Positions 19,330 to 27,889 of a DNA stretch of 30,449 nucleotides are shown one piece after another. The translations under genes and the position numbers were made by a program. The notes beneath the pieces are model-generated. The model worked only from the letters and a program-made list of their open reading frames with translations. It did not search any database and was not told where the DNA came from. Positions within the stretch are counted from its first letter, which is position 1; every line of letters begins with the position of its first letter. The stretch covers positions 1-30,449 of the forward strand of contig VCMS01000443.1 of the NCBI GenBank assembly GCA_022539475.1. The letters are read 5' to 3'. This stretch comes from Gracilaria domingensis (Eukaryota; Rhodophyta; Florideophyceae; Gracilariales; Gracilariaceae).

Positions 19330-20143
19330 AATATGATCCTGAGCAGCCATGCTCCTTCAGTAGTCAGGTAGTGCCTGAGAGAAGAAAGTGAGATCCAACG
19401 TCCAACAATTGCAATATTCGCGACTGGATTCCCTGAGATGAAAGCATGAAGAGCTACTCCGATTCTAGCCAAATGAGTCGATTTTTTCAGATTTTGAAGT
19501 CCAAAGAAGTTACAGGCCTCTCATGAATGCTTTGCATAAGTCGCGTATGTTATTGAAAACATCTTTCCAACTTTGCTCTGCAGCGTTGTTTGCAAGCGAC
19601 GGACGACAGAAGCGATATCTCCGTCATATATGGGCGTGAACTGTAGGGGCCCAGTCTTAGCGTTTCTGATTGCGACGCTTGTTACGCTTTTCTCGTATGC
19701 AGAAGGACGATGATCGCCGGGGTAGGCGACATCTTCGCTGCTATGTCCAATTGCCTCTGACGCCCTGAGGTAACCTCCTCAGGCGAACATGAGGATAGCG
19801 GCTGAATGCGTTTGGTTTTTTTGATCATTCTGTATATTATGGCTAGCGCTAGCTGTTTGGCCATGGGAGTGGCAGGGGCAGGCTTTTGTGTTCTTTCCCA
19901 CCCTTTCAGGGCACGATGCTAAAGTTCGAGGGACGTTTTTGTCTTTGGTAAGACTTTGAACAGCCCGCACATCAGGTTGCTCATTTCCTGTTTTCTCCCA
20001 GGTGTAAGCGAGTCTTCATGATTCACTTCAATGTACTCGAGAAGTACTTCGTCAAGATGCTCAACGTTATTGAAATAAGGCGCTACCTTTTCGGTAAATC
20101 GATCTATTGCCTTGGTGTACAGGAGCTCTGTGCTGCAATTCAC
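19330..20143 (-). pseudogene. Second tyrosine recombinase relic
   Basis: On the minus strand, 20143-19682 reads as an N-terminal core-binding domain (VEHLDEVLLEYIEVNHEDS, then RALKGWERTQKPAPATP), with one TAG at the join. In another frame the catalytic domain follows: YLRASEA (19755-19772, first Arg), VTSVAIRNAKTGPLQF, then HLARIGVAL (19464-19475), GRW (19395-19403) and RHYL (Tyr codon 19368-19370). This is the R..HxxR..W..Y signature of tyrosine recombinases. The sequence is clearly different from the recombinase at 15427-16510. No reverse transcriptase lies upstream within 500 bp, so the element is truncated, or it may be a Crypton-like DNA element. Confidence 0.8.
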
Positions 20144-20665
20144 GCGATTAGCAATCAGGGGGTGGTGATTAAAGAATGATCTCGCTGGCCTAGGATTAAC
20201 AACGGTAGCCCTTTCCTGGCCAAGCCCATATTAGCTTCTCTCGTTTACACCTTTGTGCAACAATTGGCCTCGTCTCTGTTCTCGTTTTGCTAGTTAGGTG
20301 CACTAGAACACGATTACCGAACGAAATTAGTCAAAAAATCTGCAAAAATTGCGTATAGGGCTATGTGCAAGCAATTAATTTCAATTTTTCATGTACTAGG
20401 GCTTTTTCTCCATTCGATGCAGAACAGTTGACGTACGCCACGATTGCTAGTACATGTTCACGAAATGAAAGTATCAGACGTATTATTTGTCTTCGTCTGA
20501 GGACATCATGTGATGTCCACCTGTGCCGCCATATTTACGTTCGCTACTTTTCTGCAAATATTCTAGAATAGTCATCATTACTACGACTACCTAGTGCAAC
20601 ATTCATCTTATGGAACCGCGCGCATGCATCTCCCCAGCCCCATACCACTTCAAGTTGCATTCTAC
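20144..20665. other. Intergenic stretch, nothing recognised
   Basis: This lies between the recombinase relic and the stop codon of the next gene. It contains AT-rich runs and no convincing ORF or repeat. Part may be the eroded 5' portion of the recombinase element. Confidence 0.4.
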
Positions 20666-21493
20666 TTACAAGACTCCACCGCCACCACCCTTCTCTATCT
20701 CCGCATCTGCGAAAGACAACAGCCCAAACCCTTTCGCCACATCATCGCCCCCTTCCTCCTCATTTTCCTCTTCCTCCGCATCCCCCCAGCTCCACTTCTC
20801 CTGATATTTCACAACGCTGCTTCCCTTCCACACCGGCTTCGGAACACATCTGAACCCAACCCTAGTCTTCTTCTTTCTCTCCATCTTCTCCTTCTTCTCC
20901 TCTCCAACCTTCGGCCTCACTTCATCCTGCTCCACTTCTAGTTTTCTCGCCACAATTGGCCTCTTTTCCCCGTACTTCCTCTTTCGGCCCCTCTTCTTTC
21001 CTTCGTTACCCACAACAATTTCATCCTCACCCAAACTCTCCGTAGCCGGCACAAAGTCCCTCACATCCTCATCTGCACCCACGCCAGCCCCATCGACCCC
21101 GACCTCGACCCCGACCCCGTTCACAATCCTCAGCGCAGGAGTCACCGGAGTACCTCGGACTTGACGTACATCCTCCTGCTTCTCACTGAGTTCCTTCAGC
21201 TTCCCCTCCAGCTCGTGCACTCGACCCATCAACTCTTTTTGCCCATCCTTCAATCCCCTTAGGTCCCTAGCAACAAATCCTGTGACCTTCTTCGTCAGTC
21301 GACGAACGTCCTCACCAATGCGGGTCCCCATCGCCCCTGCGCACCCCAACATCGCCATCGACCACCAGTCTAGCTCATCCTTGTCATCCCCTTCATCTTC
21401 CTCCGCAAAAATCCTCTTAATCTTCTTATGAGACCTCTCCCCATCGCTGGGATCCCACGGCCACTTCACGTTCGAATGAGACTTGCCGCTCAT
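20666..21493 (-). CDS. Hypothetical nuclear-type coiled-coil protein
   Basis: The frame is open from 21718, but the first plausible start is the ATG at 21493 (MSGKSHSNVKWPWDP), because the upstream codons are only translated GGGAAC-type simple repeat. The protein has 275 residues. It has a basic cluster (SHKKIKRIF) followed by acidic residues, a hydrophobic patch (WWSMAMLGCAGAMG), a coiled coil (LKDGQKELMGRVHELEGKL), a Val/Gly/Asp-rich linker, two basic nuclear-localisation-like clusters (KKRGRKRKYGEKR and EKKEKMERKKKTR) and an acidic C-terminal region. No domain was recognised. The frame is long and uninterrupted in a region with otherwise broken frames, so it is probably a real host gene. 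Confidence 0.7.
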   Translation of the reverse strand: MSGKSHSNVKWPWDPSDGERSHKKIKRIFAEEDEGDDKDELDWWSMAMLGCAGAMGTRIGEDVRRLTKKVTGFVARDLRGLKDGQKELMGRVHELEGKLKELSEKQEDVRQVRGTPVTPALRIVNGVGVEVGVDGAGVGADEDVRDFVPATESLGEDEIVVGNEGKKRGRKRKYGEKRPIVARKLEVEQDEVRPKVGEEKKEKMERKKKTRVGFRCVPKPVWKGSSVVKYQEKWSWGDAEEEENEEEGGDDVAKGFGLLSFADAEIEKGGGGGVL

Positions 21494-22032
21494 GATAAGA
21501 TTTCGATGAGCGGGAATGTATCGGCAGGAAGAAGGGAAAGGAAACGACAAGGGACGGAAGGGAACGGGAACGGGAACGGAGGGGAACGGAAACGGAAGGG
21601 ATCCGAAACGGAAGGGACCCGAAACGGGAGAAGACGAAACTCTATTCGTGCGTAGGCGCTCCGTGAACTTATCAAGGCGCAAAACACTTGTCATGTATGT
21701 ACGCGCTTTCACCACCACTGCTTAGCACCCGTTCTTATCCCTGTGAAACAAGTTGTTTCTCAAAAATGATTTCATAAATTCTAGCCCAATCCCCCAGTTT
21801 TCAACCCTCTCCCCCTCTTCATATTACTAATTCTTCATCATCCATGTACCTTATTTCTTACTTATATCAGTGTCTCCTCTCGTAGTATAGTATAGAAGCA
21901 ACTAGTCTAATCAATCGTTTATGAAAACCATGTTCTCTAAATTTCAATAGCCTCCACTTTTAAAGAAGCGTAAGAGTAGAGCTGTTTTCCTACGTATTGT
22001 GACTCACAAACAGTCCACGTTCTAACAAATAA
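21494..22032. promoter_or_regulatory. Divergent intergenic promoter region
   Basis: The minus-strand gene starting at 21493 and the plus-strand gene starting at 22033 diverge from this 539-bp interval, so both promoters should lie here. Next to the minus gene there is a degenerate GGGAAC/GGAAAC simple repeat (about 21530-21640). The middle is AT-rich. No specific factor site was identified. Confidence 0.5.
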
Positions 22033-22944
22033 ATGTATCGCATCTCTACAACCATCCGAAGCCCCCTTTTCTCTCCTTTGGTACGAATTCGAAAACGAAA
22101 CTGCTCTGCAATGGTCTTTCGCAATACACACCAAGTACGGGAAATCCCGCTAAACAATCGACTGCGTTCGGTACGTATCCAGCTGGATGCTTTCTCACAT
22201 GCAACGTACATCACTTTCAACAACTGCCTTCAGTTACGGTACGACCTCCATGCTGAAGAAGCTCACATTCGTGGGGTGCAAACTCTCATCACTCCCGCAC
22301 TGCAGAATGAGCTCAATGAGCTCTATGAAATACTACATGACACACCCCGTCACGAAATTATTCTGGAGCACCCACCCTTTACTCACGCTATTCGAACTCT
22401 CCCAGAGCTTTCAAATTATATGTATCAGTCAAGATTCTACTCTCGGAATCCTCTCAGCATGCTTTCGCCACCTTCAATGGTGTTATTTGCTTCATTGTTA
22501 ACGGTAGCCATAGGCGCGCTTTACGGTATCATCAAGCCCGTCTTGGCCCAAGCCCTTCTTTTCAAGCGCTTCTCTCGCCATGCTCAGCTAGGTTTCACCA
22601 TTCTCTATAGCATTCTGGAGACCATGTTACACATTATTCTCTTCGACCTCGCCTTTTCCCTACATGCCGCAAGATACGGTACTCTAGCTCTCGGACCGAT
22701 GATTCCTTCGCACATGACCAGCACCTCCTCCATATTGAGGAATAAATACTTGGGTACAGCGGTCTCTGGCCTTTTCGCTCTCAATCTCTCCATCTTCGTC
22801 AGCTATCAACTCCGTCCATCCCCGTCCAATCTTATTGATTCTGTCAGAACAGCCTCTATAGCTTTTTGTTGGATTTCTATTCGGGCTGTTCACTATCGTC
22901 GTGAACGCACACTCTATCTTCTACTCTACCGGCAACACTTTTAA
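22033..22944 (+). CDS. Multi-pass membrane protein of unknown function, first part
   Basis: The ATG at 22033 opens 303 codons. After about 150 soluble residues there are at least three membrane segments (MVLFASLLTVAIGALYGII, FTILYSILETMLHIILFDL, GTAVSGLFALNLSIFVSY). The frame stops at 22944, but the next block is open from 22901 in another frame. A GT..AG intron at 22901-22973 (GTGAAC to CGTAG, 73 nt, with a TTTTAAC branch-point-like word) would join the two in frame. The protein would then have about 397 residues and end at 23299. No family was recognised. The N-terminal MYRISTTIRS..RIRKR could be an organelle-targeting sequence, but that is weak. Confidence 0.65.
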   Translation: MYRISTTIRSPLFSPLVRIRKRNCSAMVFRNTHQVREIPLNNRLRSVRIQLDAFSHATYITFNNCLQLRYDLHAEEAHIRGVQTLITPALQNELNELYEILHDTPRHEIILEHPPFTHAIRTLPELSNYMYQSRFYSRNPLSMLSPPSMVLFASLLTVAIGALYGIIKPVLAQALLFKRFSRHAQLGFTILYSILETMLHIILFDLAFSLHAARYGTLALGPMIPSHMTSTSSILRNKYLGTAVSGLFALNLSIFVSYQLRPSPSNLIDSVRTASIAFCWISIRAVHYRRERTLYLLLYRQHF

Positions 22945-22973
22945 CAACATTGTACTGCTCTCGGACCGCGTAG

Positions 22974-23299
22974 GAACTCGATGGGAAAGGCTCTGTCTGT
23001 ACATCCGTTGTGTCCTACACTCCTTCAGAAAGGCTCTCTTTTCCCATGATGTATTGCTTTCCATCAGAATGTTTTTGAACAGAGTGGTCCCAGTATTCTT
23101 CGCCCACACGCTTTCTGAGTCGCTAGAACCATCAGCCTTTCGTATATACAGAGGCATCCCCCCTTTTCTTCCAAAATTCGTTGCACTTCTTGTGTGTGCG
23201 GGTATCGTCAAGCACGAACCACGGGTCAACCTCAATAGAAACTTGTGTGCAGTCGGAGAGCATCCTAGACCCCAGACTCGGCATCTATTGGAGAAATAA
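22974..23299 (+). CDS. Membrane protein, probable second exon
   Basis: This continues the gene at 22033 if the 73-nt intron is real. It contains CLYIRCVLHSFRKALF, MFLNRVVPVFFAHTLSES and PPFLPKFVALLVCAGIV, so a further membrane or amphipathic segment is likely, then a short polar tail to TAA. Without splicing this block has no ATG near its start, which supports the exon reading. Confidence 0.55.
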
Positions 23300-23542
23300 T
23301 TTAGACACTAAGTGCGATAGTTATTAGTAGTAAATAGATAAAGAACAAACATTGAACTCTTTCTTTATGAATTTCCTTTGTGGAAACATATGAACATATA
23401 TATAGCACTTGTGACATAGGTTTTTACGCAAAACAACAATCAATATCTTCAACAACAACAAAACATGGTGAAGACATCTCTGGATATCTACTCGTCAACT
23501 ACAATATCATAAAATCATAAATTCATGGCTCGTTCAGTTCCC
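23300..23542. other. Convergent intergenic region
   Basis: AT-rich spacer between the stop codons of the plus-strand membrane-protein gene and the minus-strand oxygenase gene. It should contain both 3' ends. Several ATAAA-like words occur on both strands. No gene was seen. Confidence 0.5.
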
Positions 23543-25363
23543 CTATCCATTCTCTGTCTCTTCCTCCATCCCCTGGGCTTCATAGTTCTCGTCTTCTTCG
23601 TCGTTCTCCCCTTCCTCGACCATCAACTCATCCTCTTCGTCCTCGTCCTCTCCATCCTCCACCAATTCTATGTCCACCGCAGGACCACCTGTGTTGTCCT
23701 TTATTCCCATGAGATCGTCTTCTTCCACAAAAGTCTGTCGAAAATGGTGACTCAGATGAACTTCATCCGGCAAACTGTACTTCTCTGGTACCATATACAT
23801 ATGGTAGCGAAACAGTGGGTTTTCCGGAAATCTTCCATCTTTGGTGCCCGCGCCGGCATGAAATACATCCCCTCTCCCAATAAACACAGACATAGATGGG
23901 ACAAAGAACTTTCTCACCACCATTCCTCGTGCCAACCCTTCAAATGCTTTTGCTGTTACAGCAAAGTGACTGTGGGATCCTTCACATATCCAAAGTGGGA
24001 ACGACACAGTTCCGGAGACCATCACAAAGTACCCCGGGTTCTTCCCCTCCAGCTTGTCTTCGTTTGTCAAGGTCTCGAAGTCGGTATGTAGTTGCTGTCG
24101 CTGGCAAGCCACTCCGGTACATAAGATCCTCCCTCCGGTCTTCGGTAAATACATTCTCTCATTCGGTTGCTTGTTGTCTTGTAGCCCCAACGCCGCACAT
24201 ATCTGACCAAGCCGAGCATCTAACAACGCCCTCTTCTTCACAAACAAATACGTCTCCGGCTTATTCTCCAGCTCGTCCACTATACCTCTTCTCGTCGTCA
24301 TATACCTCCCATTGTCCGCGTTCATTATAGAAATCCATGTATTTCGATTCTCTGGTACCCTGAGGTCTGTGGTTTCTTCGAAACTTTTTTTGAAGAAGTC
24401 CAATAACTCGACGCTTACATCCCCATTGATGAGCTTGCTGAGACTTTCAGCCATCTTCAAAACGTCGTTGTCACAAGCAAAGCCTTCCAAAATACAGAAA
24501 CCTCTCTCCCGAAGCTCAGCCTTCTTGTTCACAAAATACATGTACGCGACGGAATCGTTCTTCACTGTCTCCGCCCATAGGGTCCCATCATCAACCTCCC
24601 CTTCTCCTACCGCCTCGTTGAGAAGCTTCTGACCCTGATACGCAGCATGCCAAAACACAGCATGATGTACTTCTTTAAAGTCCTTCGGCTCGAGCAAATG
24701 GCCTCGGTGCTCCTTCCGGAGATGTATCGCATCCATCCACGGATGTAATGACTTAATCCCGTCCCCTCCAGCAGGCCACTTGGTAGGAACCGCTTTCAAC
24801 AATTTCAACCACGAATCCCCCCCGTCGTAAGGTCCTTCGTCTGCTTTCTTCAGCCTCGGGGGTAGAATTTCGGGGAGTGTGTCGTCAAAAGGATCCGTGT
24901 CTTCTCCTCGCGTCTCAACATTGGGCGCTGAATCAGAGTCCGTGTCGCTACTGAAGGAGATTTGATGAGCTTTGAGGAAGCTTCTGACCCCTTTCCCTCC
25001 GAGCTTACGCAGATGATTGATAACTAATGTTTCATCTTGGGGCACTTCGCTTACTTTCGCCTTCTTCTCAGCCCTGGGGTTGTTATCGCTCGTCATCTCC
25101 CTTCGTCGACGACTTCCTCCGGTGCTCCTTCTCAACTCCGCACCACTTGGCTCCTCTAAAACCACGTCGCTTACCACTTCCTGAACGTCTTCCCCGGCAT
25201 TCTTCGCCTTAACAAGTTTAGAACGCGACGCCCGAGTATCCGGTTTAGTGACTTGGGTCCTAGGCGTGGTCGCTTTTCCCCCTCCCGCCGTAGCATACGG
25301 CCCGACAGTCGAATTGAAATCCACCCCGGCAAACTTCTTCAGCTTTTCACGAGCATAAGCCAC
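23543..25363 (-). CDS. Fe(II)/2-oxoglutarate oxygenase-like C-terminal part
   Basis: This open block of 606 codons begins at a GTG without an ATG, so it must be joined to upstream sequence. The first third is basic and low complexity (TPRTQVTKPDTRAS, RRRREMTSDN). The second half resembles a 2OG-Fe(II) oxygenase: QLHTDFETL gives H-x-D (24080-24088), PGYFVMVSGTVSFPLWI and EGSHSHF form core strands, GRGDVFHAGAG supplies the distal His (codon 23858-23860), and NPLFRYHMY the 2OG-binding Arg. Such enzymes hydroxylate proteins, nucleic acids or small molecules. The substrate here is unknown. The tail is strongly acidic (Glu/Asp-rich). It lies directly downstream of, and is probably fused to, the ParB-like part. 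Confidence 0.7.
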   Translation of the reverse strand: MAYAREKLKKFAGVDFNSTVGPYATAGGGKATTPRTQVTKPDTRASRSKLVKAKNAGEDVQEVVSDVVLEEPSGAELRRSTGGSRRRREMTSDNNPRAEKKAKVSEVPQDETLVINHLRKLGGKGVRSFLKAHQISFSSDTDSDSAPNVETRGEDTDPFDDTLPEILPPRLKKADEGPYDGGDSWLKLLKAVPTKWPAGGDGIKSLHPWMDAIHLRKEHRGHLLEPKDFKEVHHAVFWHAAYQGQKLLNEAVGEGEVDDGTLWAETVKNDSVAYMYFVNKKAELRERGFCILEGFACDNDVLKMAESLSKLINGDVSVELLDFFKKSFEETTDLRVPENRNTWISIMNADNGRYMTTRRGIVDELENKPETYLFVKKRALLDARLGQICAALGLQDNKQPNERMYLPKTGGRILCTGVACQRQQLHTDFETLTNEDKLEGKNPGYFVMVSGTVSFPLWICEGSHSHFAVTAKAFEGLARGMVVRKFFVPSMSVFIGRGDVFHAGAGTKDGRFPENPLFRYHMYMVPEKYSLPDEVHLSHHFRQTFVEEDDLMGIKDNTGGPAVDIELVEDGEDEDEEDELMVEEGENDEEDENYEAQGMEEETENG

Positions 25364-26037
25364 GCTTCTCGATATCGTTCCGCCCCAAACTTCTTTGTCG
25401 CTGCAGTTTCCAGGCGTGCGGCCTGTGTGGCAAGATACTCACGAAGGCTGAGTTTCTCAAACCTAGTGACTTCAATTTGCATCTCGTACACTTCCTTCAG
25501 AGACAGTCTCTTTCTTTTCGATACTTCAACGGCCAGCTCATTTAGGGATCGGCAGCATATAAAGAAATACTTTCGTATATCTTCAAAGCGGCCCTTCAGT
25601 TTGGACTCTCGTCTTCTCGCAAAATATGCTGCCAGGGCGTCCAGGGTGAAATCGGTTGTGTCCTCATCCATAGAAAAGAACTCATCACTGGAGATACATG
25701 TAATACCAATTTCATTATACTCCCGACACACACTTTCCAAATGCTTCAGCAATCGAGGACTCTTGGCCGCCTTCAAACCCATCTCCGCAAACCTCGATAG
25801 ACGTCTGATATGGTACTGACCTATGATTCCGCATACACTTAAGGCACCCGCTACAGCGGTCCTTGTCATGTTGTTCAACACTTTCTTCTCCTCTTCAACC
25901 ATCGCGGTTATAAAGAATACAATGGAATGAACCTTGTCAGCGAAGTTCATAAGTCGGGCCTGCTTCAGTCCATCGTTCAAAGCATTACCCAGGCTCAGAA
26001 GCTCCCTCGTTTTCACCTTTTGTCCATCCTTTCTCCT
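25339..26037 (-). CDS. Helical middle domain following the ParB-like part
   Basis: The frame is the same as the ParB-like block, separated only by the TGA at 26038-26040. The roughly 225 codons contain helical segments (NALNDGLKQARLMNFADKVH, YHIRRLSRFAEMGLKAAKS, FARRRESKLKGRFEDIR, SLREYLATQAARLETAATKK). A helix-turn-helix region normally follows a ParB domain, and this could be its equivalent, but I cannot identify one. Near 25442 the strand carries GTGAGTAT, a strong splice-donor match. A 50-nt intron at 25393-25442 would join this block to the oxygenase block in frame. Confidence 0.55.
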   Translation of the reverse strand, partial: RRKDGQKVKTRELLSLGNALNDGLKQARLMNFADKVHSIVFFITAMVEEEKKVLNNMTRTAVAGALSVCGIIGQYHIRRLSRFAEMGLKAAKSPRLLKHLESVCREYNEIGITCISSDEFFSMDEDTTDFTLDALAAYFARRRESKLKGRFEDIRKYFFICCRSLNELAVEVSKRKRLSLKEVYEMQIEVTRFEKLSLREYLATQAARLETAATKKFGAERYREAWLMLVKS

Positions 26038-26634
26038 TCATAAGGAAACGGTAAGTCCTTTACACAGTTTCTTTATCTTTGCATCCTCCGCACATAGTTC
26101 CTTGAGTGCCACAAGACGATGAGCCCCATCTATGAGGATGCACGTAACTTTCACGCGATTGCCCTCCACCATCTCCTTCTCGGACTTACCCGTGATCAAA
26201 ATAGCAACACTCATCGTTCTAAGGGCCTGAAGAAACCCTTTCCTTCGAATCTCCGCCTTCAGAGCTTCAACATGCTCCCGAACTGTCCCTCTCACAGTTG
26301 CGTCCGGGATTTCGATTAGGTCGATGTCGACCTTCACGGACTCGTACTCATAATGGTCCAGGGTGAACTTGAGCGACGCCAGACTCATATCCACGTCATC
26401 CGAAGGTAATTCATCACCTTCGTCCAATAGTTCATTGACGTTTACAGCCAAGCTCTCCTTCACAAGGTCATCATCATCCACTTCATCCACATCCACAACT
26501 TCCATCTTAGCTCCACTGTGACTGCCAGCCATTGCAATCGCTTCAGCAGTGCTATTTCTGGACGATCCAGACTGCACATTCATCGCTGGTTGCTTTCGTA
26601 ATGCAGAGACCGCACTCTCTAGAGTTGTGGTCAA
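26038..26634 (-). CDS. ParB/sulfiredoxin-like nuclease domain protein part
   Basis: About 198 codons, open upstream to about 26682, with no ATG at the edge. After an acidic N-terminal stretch (VVDVDEVDDDD) comes the ParB-type pattern: VDIDLIEIPDATVRGTVREH, VEALKAEIRRKGFLQAL, then CILIDGAHRLVALKEL (DGAHR codons 26116-26130). This corresponds to R-x..H-[IV]-x-x-L-x-x-S-I-x-x-x-G and the [ID]-D-G-x-H-R box of ParB N-terminal domains. These domains bind nucleotide or act as nucleases, mostly in bacteria and phages. The block ends at TGA 26038, but the frame continues in the next block. Confidence 0.7.
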   Translation of the reverse strand: MTTTLESAVSALRKQPAMNVQSGSSRNSTAEAIAMAGSHSGAKMEVVDVDEVDDDDLVKESLAVNVNELLDEGDELPSDDVDMSLASLKFTLDHYEYESVKVDIDLIEIPDATVRGTVREHVEALKAEIRRKGFLQALRTMSVAILITGKSEKEMVEGNRVKVTCILIDGAHRLVALKELCAEDAKIKKLCKGLTVSL

Positions 26635-26649
26635 TTGTGCAGTTCTTAC

Positions 26650-27411
26650 CTTGTACCATCCTGGTCTTGCTTAGATGGAGGTTTAGGCACAGACCCAGGC
26701 GCTGGGGGCGGTACTTCCTTCCTCCCTTTGTTCTTCTGTTGTTTGCCTGGTGTTTTGGCCTGGGCTACCTGAGGTGGCAACCGTTTCCCACTCGGTGTAC
26801 GCGGGGGTTTCGGTGTTTCCGCCATACACACTCGTTTCCCTCCTGTCGTGGACGCCGCATTGGTATGCCTTGATTCTCACTGGGCACCTGCGGCGTGGTG
26901 TTCTGAACGGTCTCACCCGAAGCCATGAAGTTCAAGTCCCAAGCATAGAAACCCATCTTGTTTAAGTCCGCAACGGTTTTCGGAATGGAGTCTTCATCCG
27001 TACACTTAAAGAGATACGAGTACGGTGTATGGAGCTCCTTAGATACATCAGCTCGCCATATACCGACTATATCCTCTCCCGGTTTCCCTTCCAGTCTGTG
27101 ACCATGCATTTCTCTTCGATAGTCTTTGCCGTCGCCGGCAGACTCGATGGCCACCACATCAGCCGTGCCAATTGGGACCTTGTACCATCCATTCCCCGCG
27201 ATAAGAAGCGTCACTTTGTCCCCGGTGCTGGTTTTGCTTTCCCCGGGTTAGAGCTCATACTCGTCTCCGGATTCTGTGCGTCCTCACTACTCTTCTGCCC
27301 TCCTTCTTTTGTCTTCTTCGCACTTCGAAGATGCGGCGCCATGGGGTTGCGAACTTTTCGCGGCTTTCGGGAGCGCCTCATCTGCCGGTTCCCCAATCCT
27401 CTTGGCTCCAT
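26650..27411 (-). CDS. N-terminal part of the ParB/oxygenase gene
   Basis: The ATG at 27411 (MEPRGLGNRQMRRSRK) opens a basic N-terminus. The next block, 27213 to about 26843, is in another frame and contains NGWYKVPIGTADVVAIES and DIVGIWRADVSKELHTP. It is followed by a Pro/Lys-rich block to 26650 (GKRLPPQVAQAKTPGKQ). GT..AG introns at 27214-27260 (47 nt, GTATGA with CTCTAAC inside) and 26843-26880 (38 nt, GTGAGA..ACAG) would join all three in frame. A third donor, AAG/GTAAGA at 26650/26649, would lead into the ParB block. The domain containing NGWYKVP is unknown to me. The alternative is a pseudogene with several indels. Confidence 0.5.
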
Positions 27412-27720
27412 TATATAGCGTGTTTGAATTTAGCTTCGTCAAACACCTATAAAGGTTGAATGCAGAACAAAGCGGTAATCATATAATGCTCTGATCACGT
27501 CAGCAAACGGCGCACCCGCTCGGTTTGAAGGCGGTACACGCTTCGCTGTCGGTTGAAGTGTCGCACCCGTTCGTATCGCAGATTTTTAGTGCAGCTCGCG
27601 AAAATGCTCGCGTGAACATTCGCGTCACTTTGAAAGAGTGGTGCAGGCGGTTAGAGAGGGTGCAGAAGGCTTAGATGCATACCAGACAGCATGATCAACC
27701 CTCACGGTTTCCGCCCTGGT
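27412..27720. other. 5' flank of the ParB/oxygenase gene
   Basis: This is the upstream region of the minus-strand gene starting at 27411. A TATATAA-like word lies only a few bases before that ATG, too close for a normal TATA box. The rest has CGCG-rich words and no ORF of note. Confidence 0.35.
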
Positions 27721-27889
27721 ACCCTCCTGTGGTGGCCGGATGCGACTCTTCAGACAGCGGTCTGGACCGCGATCAGCCGAGTTCATAGCCGAGATCATGG
27801 CCATGATCTCGGCTATGAACTCCGCTGACCGCGGTCCAGACCGCGGTCTGAACACGTCGCATCCGGCCACCCCGCCACCGTACGAGGGT
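27721..27889. repeat. Long near-perfect palindrome (foldback element)
   Basis: The arms 27731-27800 and 27801-27871 are reverse complements with only a few mismatches and no loop. The centre reads GATCATGG/CCATGATC. The outer bases ACCCTC (27721) and GAGGGT (27889) extend the symmetry with a less similar stretch between. Such a structure is typical of a foldback MITE. I found no clear target-site duplication. Confidence 0.85.

Noticed and set aside
20594..20941. Plus-strand ORF rich in Leu and Pro
   Set aside because: Pyrimidine-rich shadow of the acidic C-terminus of the minus-strand gene at 20666-21493.
23525..24330. Plus-strand ORFs of 188 and 144 codons
   Set aside because: Complement of the oxygenase-like gene; their hydrophobic look comes from antisense of Glu/Asp-rich codons.
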